The notes under the pieces: model-generated
What the model saw: only the letters and a program-made list of their open reading frames with translations
What the model was told of the DNA's origin: nothing
Databases searched by the model: none
Shown: piece after piece, positions 1 to 7,465 of the stretch
Numbering within the stretch: position 1 is the stretch's first letter
How the letters are laid out: every line of letters starts with the position of its first letter
Source: Streptomyces monashensis
GTDB taxonomy: Bacteria; Actinomycetota; Actinomycetes; Streptomycetales; Streptomycetaceae
NCBI RefSeq assembly: GCF_001866665.1
Contig: NZ_MLYO01000118.1
Location: forward strand, 1-64,000
DNA: 64,000 nt
Direction of reading: 5' to 3'
Position numbers and translations under genes: made by a program

Positions 1-9
1 CTTAGGCAC
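1..9 (-). CDS. possible start of a third graspetide gene (cut by window edge)
   Basis: Reading leftward past the maturase stop, a purine-rich GGAGAGAG is followed about ten bases later by a GTG codon and two further codons before the window ends. Graspetide loci of the tgmA-tgmB type in actinomycetes often carry a methyltransferase gene next. Only three codons are visible, so both the gene and its identity are inference from position. Confidence 0.25.
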
Positions 10-47
10 GTGAGATGTCTCTCTCCGAGCCGATGCTCCCCGCACCC

Positions 48-1031
48 TCAAGATGCTGCGCTCCGGCCGCCCTCCGCACACCTGTGACCCGAACCGCCTT
101 CCCCCGCGAGCCAGTTGGCGATCGTCGCGGCGATGGGCTGACCTGTGTCCATCTCGACGAACCCGAACTGACCCGACTGGTTGCACTCCAGGAACCACCA
201 GATCCCGTCCGCGTCCTCGGCGAAGTCGAACGCGCCGTAAGCCAGTTGCGCGCCCTCCATGTACCGCCGTACGCCCTCCGCGACGCGCGCCGGCACGTCC
301 GCGGGCAGCCAGGGGGAGAGCGAGGGGGCGAAGCGGACGTCCACGTCGTCCGGATGGGCGTCGGGGGCGGTGGGTTTGCGCGCGGCCAGCAGGGTGTCGC
401 CGACGACGGTGAGCCGGATGTCGGCCCGCTTGGCGATCCGCCGCTGGAGCAGCGTCGGGCCGAAGGCGACCGCCGAGAAGTCCGTGTCCGGCGCGACCCG
501 GCTGGTCGGCACCGCGCGCGGCGGCTCCTGCGGATGCGCCCCGGAGACCGGCTTGACCACCAGATCCGGAAAACGCTCCGCGAACTTCCGCGCGGCCTGC
601 GGGAACGTCGTGATGAGCGTGGCCGGGACGGGCAGGCCGGCGCACTGGGCGAGATGCAGCTGCCACGGCTTGTACCGGGCGCGCCGGGCCGCGTCCGGAT
701 GGTTCATCCAGCGCGTCTCGCCGCACCGCAGCATGCCGTACAGCGCCTGCGTGGACTCCTCCGTCAGCCAGGCCGACGGGTGCGCGGCGCGGGCCGCCGC
801 GGCACCGGGCCTGCGCACCCAGACCGAGCGCAGGCCGTTCATGCTCACGAGACGCCCGCCGACCGACAGATGTCCGTCGTAGGCGCCCTGCACGTACTCG
901 CCCGACAGTGCCACCCCGTTGGTCAGATCGGCGGGATCGAGCCGGAGGACGGGCACGCCGGCCTCGCCCAGCCGGAGGACCACCATGTCCGCCGTCACGT
1001 CCTCTTCACTGGTCAGGATGAGTACGGTCAT
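48..1031 (-). CDS. tgmB: ATP-grasp ribosomal peptide maturase (graspetide ligase, TgmB type)
   Basis: A 327-residue ATP-grasp ligase expected to use ATP to link side-chain carboxylates of the neighbouring precursor peptide to Thr/Ser hydroxyls or Lys amines, giving omega-ester or omega-amide rings in the cytoplasm. The first ~110 residues form the pre-ATP-grasp domain; the ATP-grasp fold follows, with a phosphate-loop region near residues 150-190 (LVVKPVSGA) and a metal-binding stretch WFLECNQSGQFGFVE near residues 275-290. It starts 17 bp after the precursor stop, on the same strand, so the two genes form one unit. Family recognition is strong; ring connectivity cannot be read from sequence. 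Confidence 0.88.
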   Translation of the reverse strand: MTVLILTSEEDVTADMVVLRLGEAGVPVLRLDPADLTNGVALSGEYVQGAYDGHLSVGGRLVSMNGLRSVWVRRPGAAAARAAHPSAWLTEESTQALYGMLRCGETRWMNHPDAARRARYKPWQLHLAQCAGLPVPATLITTFPQAARKFAERFPDLVVKPVSGAHPQEPPRAVPTSRVAPDTDFSAVAFGPTLLQRRIAKRADIRLTVVGDTLLAARKPTAPDAHPDDVDVRFAPSLSPWLPADVPARVAEGVRRYMEGAQLAYGAFDFAEDADGIWWFLECNQSGQFGFVEMDTGQPIAATIANWLAGEGGSGHRCAEGGRSAAS

Positions 1032-1048
1032 GTTCCCGGGTCCGCGGT

Positions 1049-1240
1049 TCAGTCGTCGAAGTGCGTCTTGGAGCCCGCGGTGGACGTCGTGGTCCCCAGG
1101 GCCCTGAGCGTGGCGTGGTCGGTGGCGGCGGCGCGCCCGTCCGGGAGGACGTTCAATTGCAGTCCGGAGTCGTACGCATACGGAGTGGTGACGTCCAACT
1201 GCACAGCGGGCCGCGCGTAGTTGAGCGTGAACGGTTGCAT
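1049..1240 (-). CDS. tgmA: graspetide precursor peptide (TgmA type)
   Basis: A 63-residue peptide with the layout of ATP-grasp-modified RiPP precursors. The leader carries PFTLNYARP near the N terminus, a signature of this group and the likely maturase recognition element. The C-terminal core begins after about residue 49 and holds a Thr/Ser-rich segment (GTTTSTAGSKTHFDD) ending in two Asp. Thr, Ser and Lys are potential donors, and Asp62/Asp63 the potential acceptors. The upstream ribosome site is GGGAGAG, about three bases before the ATG. Which residues are joined, and where the leader is cut, is inference. Confidence 0.88.
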   Translation of the reverse strand: MQPFTLNYARPAVQLDVTTPYAYDSGLQLNVLPDGRAAATDHATLRALGTTTSTAGSKTHFDD

Positions 1241-1272
1241 GGTCTCTCCCTGGTTCGGCTTTTCACGTCCTT

Positions 1273-1300
1273 ATACGAATCGAACGAGTGAATGGTTTCC
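1273..1300 (-). promoter_or_regulatory. candidate ECF-type promoter of the graspetide operon
   Basis: On the minus strand, GGAAACC (1300-1294) is followed after 16 bases by CGTAT (1277-1273), the general shape of extracytoplasmic-function sigma promoters. TATAAG overlaps as a possible housekeeping -10. It lies 33 bp upstream of the precursor ATG. Assignment is by pattern only. Confidence 0.35.
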
Positions 1301-1400
1301 TTACGCTGCGTAATCGCAGGTCGGGGAGGGTCCCGTCAGGGCGCTCCACAAGGAAACAACACATCGTTGGCCCGTTGTGAGGGCCGGATAGCATGCCCTC

Positions 1401-1820
1401 ATGGCACATGACGCCGACGATGTCCACGACGTTCACACCGCGGCCCGGTTGCGGCTGACCGCGCTCGGGGGCGGCGCCGCGGCCGACGGCGCCCCCGCGC
1501 ACCGGGTCGCCCAGGACGCTGCGCTGCTCGGCCGGTTGCTCACAGCGACGGACCGCCGTCGCGCGCAGGCCGACGCGGTGGCGGTCGTCACGCCGGCGGA
1601 CGTCACGGCCGACGACATCGGTGCCGCCCTCAGCCTCGTCGACGGCCTGCGTCATCAACTGGACCGGCTGGAGAGCCAGGTGGTGATGGAGGCGCGGCGC
1701 CGGGGCATGGACTGGCGGCAGATCGCGCATCATCAGGGGCTGAACTCCTCCCAGGCCGCCTCGCAGCGCCATCAGCGGCTGACGACCCGGCTCGAGGAGA
1801 TCCGCCAGGGCGTCAGGTAG
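1401..1820 (+). CDS. small HTH-like protein, function unknown
   Basis: A 139-residue soluble protein. The N-terminal half is Ala/Asp-rich. The C-terminal third (about residues 85-135) reads as three helices with a helix-turn-helix look (MDWRQIAHHQGLNSSQAASQ followed by RHQRL). This resembles the DNA-binding end of small actinomycete proteins that test whether a row of helices follows a codon-like HTH. No ligand or catalytic motif is visible. It ends 42 bp before the Tap homologue on the same strand and may share its transcript. I do not recognise a named family. Confidence 0.7.
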   Translation: MAHDADDVHDVHTAARLRLTALGGGAAADGAPAHRVAQDAALLGRLLTATDRRRAQADAVAVVTPADVTADDIGAALSLVDGLRHQLDRLESQVVMEARRRGMDWRQIAHHQGLNSSQAASQRHQRLTTRLEEIRQGVR

Positions 1821-1858
1821 AAGGCGTCCGGCAGAAAGAGGGCGTCAGGTAGAAAGAC
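1809..1858 (+). repeat. three imperfect 18-bp direct repeats at a gene end
   Basis: The unit GGCGTCAGGTAGAAAGAC occurs complete at 1841-1858, as a variant at 1823-1840 and truncated to 14 bp at 1809-1822. The first copy contains the TAG stop of the preceding gene, so the 3' end of that gene looks duplicated into the 42-bp gap before the Tap homologue. Confidence 0.75.
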
Positions 1859-1862
1859 GGAT

Positions 1863-4301
1863 GTGGAAATGACGGACCAGCCCGACGAACTGTTCTCGGC
1901 GGTGGACTCGCTGCTCGCCGCCGTGGACGACGGCACCGTGCTGCCCGCCCCGGCGGAGCGGACACGCCTGCGCGAGGCGGCCGGCCTGACCGAGGCCGCG
2001 GTCGCGCAGGCGCTCGGCGTCCGCGTGCCCAGCATCCAGGCCTGGGAGGCGGGCCGCGCCGAACCGAAGGGCGACCGCCTGGAGGCCTACCGCCGCCTCC
2101 TCGACGGCCTGTCCCGGCGCTACCCGGCCCCGGCCGGCGCACCGGGGACCGCGGCGCTCGCGCCGCCGCCCGGCTCGTCCGTTGCGGACGCCCCGTCGCC
2201 CCGGCCCGCGGCTGCGGCAGCCGAGTCCGCCCCGCCGCCCGCGCCCACCACCCCGGCGACCACGGTGGCGTCTTCCGATCCGGCCACCGGGGCTGCGCAC
2301 CCGACGGCGCAGGCCGCTGCCGCCGGTCAACCGTCCGGGCCGGCCGGTCCGCGTCCGGCCGCCCCGCCCGCGGGTGACTCGGTGTGCGCCGCCCCCGCTC
2401 CGGGGGACACACATCGGCCGACCCCGGAACTGCATGGTCCGGAGCACGCCCTTCCCGGGCCGGCGGCCGGTTCCGACGCGCCCGGACCGGCCCCGCGCCC
2501 CGCGGCCGGCCGTCCCGCCGCCCGAAAGCCCGCGCCCAGGAGGGCCGCCCCCGGCGCGTCCCGCACCCCCTCCCGCTCCGCCTCGGCCGCCGCAGGCGCC
2601 TCCTGCGCCCCCGGCCCCGTCGACCCCCGCTTCGCACACGGCCCCCTCGCGGTGCTGGACGCCGATGACGACGGCCGAGTGAGCGCGTACTGCGTCGGCG
2701 GGCTCGTGCTCGACGTGCCCGCGGCCTCGCTGCCCGATCTGGTGGAGTGGACGCTCACCGAGGCGCGGCTCGGCCAGCCCCGGCTGCACCGGTCCGGGAA
2801 GGACGCCGATCCGCTCGTCGTCCTCACCGAGTCGGCGTGCCTGCGCTTCGGACTGCCGCCGAAGCTGAGTGACGAGGAGCGGCTCGCCGGCCGGATCCCC
2901 GACACGCACAAGGCGGTCCGGCAGCTGCTCAAGGCCGACTGGCTGCTCACCCGGCGCGGATTCGGGCCCTGGGCCTGGGTCTACCGCCCCGCCGAGGGCA
3001 GCCGGCGCCACAGCGTCCACTTCTGCCTGCCGTCCTGGCACGCGCTGGACAGCCGTTACTGGGGCGGCGCGGCCGACCTGCCCCCCGCGGAACTCGCCCA
3101 CGTCCTCGGCACGTACGCCACGCGCGTCCTCAGCCCGTGCGGTTCCACGGCCGTGACGGGCCTGGAGCTGATGACCGCCCTGCACCCGCCGACCCGCGCG
3201 GTGCGCGACGCGGCCGGTGCGTGGGTGTCCGCCCCGAACCCGGGCGCCCTGACCGAGGCCGTCGACTGCGCGCCCTGCGAGGCCCCGGACGGGCACCCGC
3301 TCCTCGCCCACCTGCCCCGCTTCCACGAGCGCACCCCGGCCGAGATGCTCCGCGAGGAGGCCTACGACTGGGCCCGGCCGCTGACCGACGAGGAGTGCAT
3401 GCGGCCGTATCTCGTCGGCATCGACGTCAACATGGCGTTCGCCGCGGCGGCCAACCGTACCGTCGTCGGCCTCGGCGCCCCGGCGCACGTGCACAACCCC
3501 GGGTTCGACCCGGCGCTGCCGGGCTCCTGGCTGGTCGACCTCTCCCACGTACGGCTCGACGAACGCCTGCCGAACCCCTTCACCCCGGACGGCGAGCCGC
3601 CCGAGGGGCCCGCCTGGTTCGCGACACCGACCGTGGCGTACGCCCTCGAACTCGGTTACGAGGTCGCGCCGTTGGAGGCGTACGTCCGTCCCGAGCACGG
3701 CCCGTACCTGGACGCCTGGTACACCAGGCTGCGCGACGCGTACATCGCCACGATGGCCGACCTCGGCGTCACCACCGGCATGGCGCCCGAGGAATACCTC
3801 GCCGCGATGGAGCGGCACAAGGGCCGCGACCCGCAGCTCGCCCTCGTGCTCTCGGCGATCAAGGCCACGGTCAAGGGCGGCATCGGCAAGCTGCGCGAGC
3901 GCGGCCGCTCCGGATGGCGGCCGGGGGAGCGGTGGCCGGCGCTGGACCGCCCGACCTGGCGCCCGGACATCCGCGCCGCGGTCATCTCCAAGGCCCGGGT
4001 CAACATGCACCGCAAGATGCTGGCCACCGCGCGCGCCACCGGCCAGTACCCGGTCGCGGTCCTCTCCGACTGCGCGGTCTACGCCTCCGACGGCCCGACC
4101 CCGCTCGACTTCCTGCCCTACCGGGACGGAAAGCCGCTGCCCGGCGGGTTCCGGGTCGGGGTGAGCCCGGGCATGGTCAAGCACGAGGGCACCCAGAGCG
4201 TGCTGTGGGCGGAGGGCCTGCGCGAGGAGTACGGCGACGGGCTGAACCTCGCCCGCTACATCAAGTCCGGCGAGATCACCGCCCCGGACGCGGGGGAGTA
4301 G
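1863..4301 (+). CDS. telomere-associated protein Tap homologue
   Basis: An 812-residue protein of the Streptomyces Tap family. Known Tap binds telomeric 3' overhangs and recruits terminal protein Tpg for end-patching of linear replicons. Residues ~5-85 form the conserved N-terminal helix-turn-helix (RLREAAGLTEAAVAQALGV, then WEAGRAEP). A Pro/Ala-rich linker of about 170 residues follows (about 85-255), unusually long. From about residue 258 the conserved Tap core runs to the end (GGLVLDVP, GIDVNMAFAAAANR, KATVKGGIGKLRERG, SPGMVKHEGTQ). GTG at 1863 and ATG at 1869 are both possible starts. No tpg-like gene is adjacent, so it may be a chromosomal paralogue rather than part of a working tap-tpg pair. 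Confidence 0.75.
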   Translation: MEMTDQPDELFSAVDSLLAAVDDGTVLPAPAERTRLREAAGLTEAAVAQALGVRVPSIQAWEAGRAEPKGDRLEAYRRLLDGLSRRYPAPAGAPGTAALAPPPGSSVADAPSPRPAAAAAESAPPPAPTTPATTVASSDPATGAAHPTAQAAAAGQPSGPAGPRPAAPPAGDSVCAAPAPGDTHRPTPELHGPEHALPGPAAGSDAPGPAPRPAAGRPAARKPAPRRAAPGASRTPSRSASAAAGASCAPGPVDPRFAHGPLAVLDADDDGRVSAYCVGGLVLDVPAASLPDLVEWTLTEARLGQPRLHRSGKDADPLVVLTESACLRFGLPPKLSDEERLAGRIPDTHKAVRQLLKADWLLTRRGFGPWAWVYRPAEGSRRHSVHFCLPSWHALDSRYWGGAADLPPAELAHVLGTYATRVLSPCGSTAVTGLELMTALHPPTRAVRDAAGAWVSAPNPGALTEAVDCAPCEAPDGHPLLAHLPRFHERTPAEMLREEAYDWARPLTDEECMRPYLVGIDVNMAFAAAANRTVVGLGAPAHVHNPGFDPALPGSWLVDLSHVRLDERLPNPFTPDGEPPEGPAWFATPTVAYALELGYEVAPLEAYVRPEHGPYLDAWYTRLRDAYIATMADLGVTTGMAPEEYLAAMERHKGRDPQLALVLSAIKATVKGGIGKLRERGRSGWRPGERWPALDRPTWRPDIRAAVISKARVNMHRKMLATARATGQYPVAVLSDCAVYASDGPTPLDFLPYRDGKPLPGGFRVGVSPGMVKHEGTQSVLWAEGLREEYGDGLNLARYIKSGEITAPDAGE

Positions 4302-4353
4302 CGCCGCCCCACCGCGCTCAATGCGCTCACTGCGCTTCCCACGCCCACCTCGC

Positions 4354-5229
4354 TCACCGCGCGAGCGCGCTCCGCGCCACCGTCAGGGCCTGTTCCGCGT
4401 AACCGCGCCCGAACAGCACGGCGTGCACCAGCAGCGGGAACAGCTGGTGCACGCCCACCCGTTCACGCCATCCGTCGGCGAGCGGTGCCGTCCCGTCGTA
4501 CCCGGCGAGCACCCGGTCCAGGTGCGGACAGCCGAACAGCGCGAGCATCGCCAGGTCGGTCTCCCGGTGTCCGCCGTGCGCGGCCGGGTCGATGAGCCGG
4601 ACCTCGCCGTCGGCGCCCCACAGCACGTTGCCGTTCCACAGGTCGCCGTGCAGCCGGGCGGGCGGCTCGGCGGGGCCGGCCAGCTCCGGCAGCCGCGCGC
4701 AGACCCGCTCGAACACGGCCGCCTCGCCCGGCCGGAGCGTGCCGCGGTCGACCGCGCCGCGCACGTACGGCAGCACGCGGTGCTCGGCGTACCAGCGGGG
4801 CCAGTCGGTGCCGGGCGCGTTGCGCATGGGGGCGAGGCCGATGAACGCGTCCTCGGGGCCGTCGGGCGGCGGCGCCCCGAAATCCGTGGCACCCGCGGCG
4901 TGCAGGGCCGCCAGGCCCTGGCCGAAACGCAGCGCTGCCTCGGGGTCCGGATGCCCGGTGTGCACCCGCTCGGTGACCATCCAGCGCTCGTCGTGCCCGA
5001 GCACCGCCGGCACCCGGACCGTGCCCGCCGCGGCCAGCCAGCGCAGCCCGGCCACCTCGGCCCGTACGGCCCCGGGCGCGTCGCCGCGCTTGACCATCAC
5101 CCGGGTGCCCCCGTCCAGTGTGACCTCGGCGGGTGAGCCGGATCCCGCCCGCGCCCCGGTGACCGGGCGACCGGTGAGCCGGGACGCCGCCCGGCGCGGA
5201 TCCTCGTGCGCCTCGTCTCGGGTGACCAC
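4354..5229 (-). CDS. fructosamine kinase family protein
   Basis: A 291-residue member of the fructosamine/ketosamine-3-kinase branch of the protein-kinase-like fold, predicted to phosphorylate sugar-amine adducts on proteins or small molecules and so trigger deglycation. The signature is the catalytic loop RLHGDLWNGNVLWG (about residues 190-205), then the metal-binding LIDPAAHGGHRETDLAM, which is diagnostic of the family. An N-lobe with VMVKR supplies the ATP-contacting lysine. GTG start. It is convergent with the Tap homologue and divergent from the cyclodipeptide operon. Actual substrate unknown. Confidence 0.85.
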   Translation of the reverse strand: MVTRDEAHEDPRRAASRLTGRPVTGARAGSGSPAEVTLDGGTRVMVKRGDAPGAVRAEVAGLRWLAAAGTVRVPAVLGHDERWMVTERVHTGHPDPEAALRFGQGLAALHAAGATDFGAPPPDGPEDAFIGLAPMRNAPGTDWPRWYAEHRVLPYVRGAVDRGTLRPGEAAVFERVCARLPELAGPAEPPARLHGDLWNGNVLWGADGEVRLIDPAAHGGHRETDLAMLALFGCPHLDRVLAGYDGTAPLADGWRERVGVHQLFPLLVHAVLFGRGYAEQALTVARSALAR

Positions 5230-5309
5230 GGTCCCAGAGTACGGCGTTCAACAGTTGCACGGGGCACGGAACTTCGAGCATTGCTACGACTGTTTCCAGC
5301 CAAAACCAG

Positions 5310-5346
5310 GCAGTAACTGCACGTACTGATTCCGTACGACTAGCGT
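5310..5346 (+). promoter_or_regulatory. palindromes and putative promoter upstream of the cyclodipeptide operon
   Basis: Between the divergent kinase gene and the synthase are a perfect 11-bp palindrome GCAGTAACTGC (5310-5320) and a CGTAC/GTACG inverted repeat (5322-5326, 5334-5338). A possible -10 TAGCGT follows at 5341-5346. They may be an operator for a regulator not encoded next door. Pattern only. Confidence 0.35.
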
Positions 5347-5417
5347 GAGGGCGCCGCGCAGCCACACCAGGGGCACCGGGCCCCGCAGGGACTAGCGCGC
5401 GGCGGAGGATTCCCTCT

Positions 5418-6128
5418 GTGACCACAGCATCCGTGCTGCTGGCCGACCTCTTCGAAGTCCAGCCGTACACCTCCCACTGCGAGGTCATCCTGGACGAGGG
5501 CGCGCACGCGGTGATCGGTGTCTCCCCGGGCAACAGCTACTTCTCGGCCCGCCGCCTGCACGCCCTCGCCCGCTGGGGGCTGGACCACTTCGACCAGGTC
5601 GACTTCGTCTACACCGACCTGTACGTCGCCGAGATGTACGAGGCGTCGGGCTATCCGCCGGACGAGGCCCGGCGCAAGGCGGTGAAGAACCTGCGCGGTG
5701 TGCGCGCCAAGGTGCGGGACGCGGTGAACGGGGCGGACCCGGACGGCGGGCGGCTGGACTGGCACCCGATGTCGGAGTTCCGCACCAACCCCGCCTATCA
5801 GGAGATCCACCGGCAGCTGGCGGCGCGACTGAGCACCGACGGCGCTTTCCGGGCCGTCTGCGACGCTCTGGTGAATCGTTTCCTCACCGCGCGCGGCGAG
5901 GAGCCGACCGAGCGGCTGCGGGCCGTGTGCCTGGAGTACGTGTGCGCCGAGGCGCCGCTGTTCCTGGACACCCCCGCGATCCTCCAGGTGCCCTCCTCGC
6001 TCAACTGCTACCACCAACTGCTGCCGATGGCCGAGCTGTTGTACTCCCGCGGCGCCGGTCTGCGCGCCTCGCGCAACCAGGGCCACGCCGTCGTCACCCC
6101 CGCCGCCGTCGAAGGAACCGCCGCATGA
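5418..6128 (+). CDS. cyclodipeptide synthase (NYH subfamily)
   Basis: A 236-residue tRNA-dependent synthase that joins two aminoacyl residues from charged tRNAs into a 2,5-diketopiperazine. The catalytic nucleophile is Ser36 in GVSPGNSYFS, equivalent to Ser37 of AlbC. Asn39, Tyr198 and His199 (LNCYHQL) place it in the NYH subfamily. Tyr174 and Glu178, in EYVCAEAPLF, match the AlbC catalytic Tyr178/Glu182 pair. Length is normal. Its TGA overlaps the P450 ATG by four bases, so the two are translationally coupled. Because the partner P450 resembles mycocyclosin synthase, an aromatic product such as cyclo(Tyr-Tyr) is the best guess, but specificity is not readable directly. Confidence 0.93.
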   Translation: MTTASVLLADLFEVQPYTSHCEVILDEGAHAVIGVSPGNSYFSARRLHALARWGLDHFDQVDFVYTDLYVAEMYEASGYPPDEARRKAVKNLRGVRAKVRDAVNGADPDGGRLDWHPMSEFRTNPAYQEIHRQLAARLSTDGAFRAVCDALVNRFLTARGEEPTERLRAVCLEYVCAEAPLFLDTPAILQVPSSLNCYHQLLPMAELLYSRGAGLRASRNQGHAVVTPAAVEGTAA

Positions 6129-7345
6129 CCACCGCCACCGGCACCCGCGCCGGCCACCCGTCCCTGCTGGACTTCCCCTTCTCCTGGAACGGCACCCAGG
6201 TCCCCGCCGAGGTCGAGGACATACGCGCCGCCACCCCTGTACGGCGCGTGCGGACGATCGCCGGTGACGAGGCCTGGCTCGTGTCGTCGTACGAGCTGTG
6301 CGCGCAGGTGCTGAAGGACGACCGGTTCTCCCTGAAGGACACCTCCGCCCCCGGAGTGCCCCGGCAGTACGCGCTCACGATCCCGCCCGAGGTCGTCAAC
6401 AACATGGGCAACATCACCGGCGCCGGACTGCGCCGCGCCGTGCTGAAGGCGCTCAACCCGAAGTCGCCGGGCCTGCTGGAGTGGCTGCGCGAGGAGGCAC
6501 ACCGGCTGGTGGACCGGCTGCTGGCCGACGGCCCCACGGCCGACCTGCGCGGCGCGTTCTGCGAGCCGTACTCGGCGGGCATGCACTGCCGCATCCTCGG
6601 CATCCCGCAGACCGAGGCCCCGGCCTTCTCGCGAAGCCTCGACATCGCCTTCATGAACGCGCCCTGCCCGGTCACCGGTGCGCGGATCAACTGGGACCGG
6701 GACATCGCCCGGATGACGGCCCTGCTCGACGACCCGGCGACGCACGCGACGACGGGCCTGATGGGCGAACTGGCCGCCCTGCGCGACGACCCCGACTACG
6801 CGCACCTCACCGACGAGATGCTGGCCACGGTCGGCGTCACCCTGTTCGGCGCCGGCGTGATCTCCACCTCCGGCTTCCTCACGATGGCCCTGGTCCACCT
6901 GCTCACCCACCCCATCGCCCGCGACCTCCTGCGGGCGCGCCCGGACCTGATCGGCCCCGGCGTCGAGGAACTGCTGCGGGTCAACCTCTCCATCGGCGAC
7001 GCCCTGCCGCGCCTCGCCCTGGCCGACGTCCGGCTCGGCGACGTCGGGATCCGCGCCGGCGAACTGGTCCTGGTGCTGGTCGAGGGCGCCAACCTGGATC
7101 CCGACAAGTTCCCCGACCCGCACCGCTTCGACGTCCACCGCGACAACGCCGCCGAGCACCTCTCCTTCGGCGGCGGCGCCCACTACTGCCCGGCGACCGC
7201 GCTCGGCCGCGCGCACGCCCGTATCGCCCTGGAGGTCCTGCTCGCCCGCCTTCCCCACCTCGCCCTCGCCGTCCCGCCCGGCCAACTGGTCTGGCGCACG
7301 GGCTTCATGAAGCGGATCCCCGAACGCCTGCCGGTCACCTGGTAA
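6125..7345 (+). CDS. cytochrome P450, CYP121-like cyclodipeptide oxidase
   Basis: A 406-residue P450 with heme ligand Cys355 in SFGGGAHYCPATALG. It aligns by eye along its length with M. tuberculosis CYP121, which couples the two rings of cyclo(Tyr-Tyr) to mycocyclosin. Shared stretches include PEVVNNMGNIT, INWDRDIA, TTGLMGELAALR, FGAGVIST and the C terminus QLVWRTGFMKRIPERLP. CYP121 Phe168, Trp182 and Ser237 appear conserved, but the CYP121 Gln385-Arg386 pair is Met395-Lys396 here. ATG at 6125 overlaps the synthase stop. The general role (oxidation of the synthase product) is well supported; the exact reaction may differ because of those substitutions. No redox partner gene is adjacent. Confidence 0.93.
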   Translation: MTTATGTRAGHPSLLDFPFSWNGTQVPAEVEDIRAATPVRRVRTIAGDEAWLVSSYELCAQVLKDDRFSLKDTSAPGVPRQYALTIPPEVVNNMGNITGAGLRRAVLKALNPKSPGLLEWLREEAHRLVDRLLADGPTADLRGAFCEPYSAGMHCRILGIPQTEAPAFSRSLDIAFMNAPCPVTGARINWDRDIARMTALLDDPATHATTGLMGELAALRDDPDYAHLTDEMLATVGVTLFGAGVISTSGFLTMALVHLLTHPIARDLLRARPDLIGPGVEELLRVNLSIGDALPRLALADVRLGDVGIRAGELVLVLVEGANLDPDKFPDPHRFDVHRDNAAEHLSFGGGAHYCPATALGRAHARIALEVLLARLPHLALAVPPGQLVWRTGFMKRIPERLPVTW

Positions 7346-7465
7346 CAGACACCGTCCGCCCGCGCGGCGTCTTCGACCCGGGGTCCCGGGCGGGGGCGCC
7401 GGCGGATCGCCCCGGACTCGGCCGGTGGCCCGGAGCACCCGGCGTTCTCATCGGCGGGCGGCGGG

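Noticed and set aside
1845..4184. 779-codon minus-strand frame opposite the Tap homologue
   Set aside because: Antisense shadow; the plus strand carries the conserved Tap core and HTH.
5927..6124. N-terminal extension of the P450 upstream of 6125
   Set aside because: This part overlaps the synthase in another frame; the ATGA overlap and CYP121-like length support the ATG at 6125.
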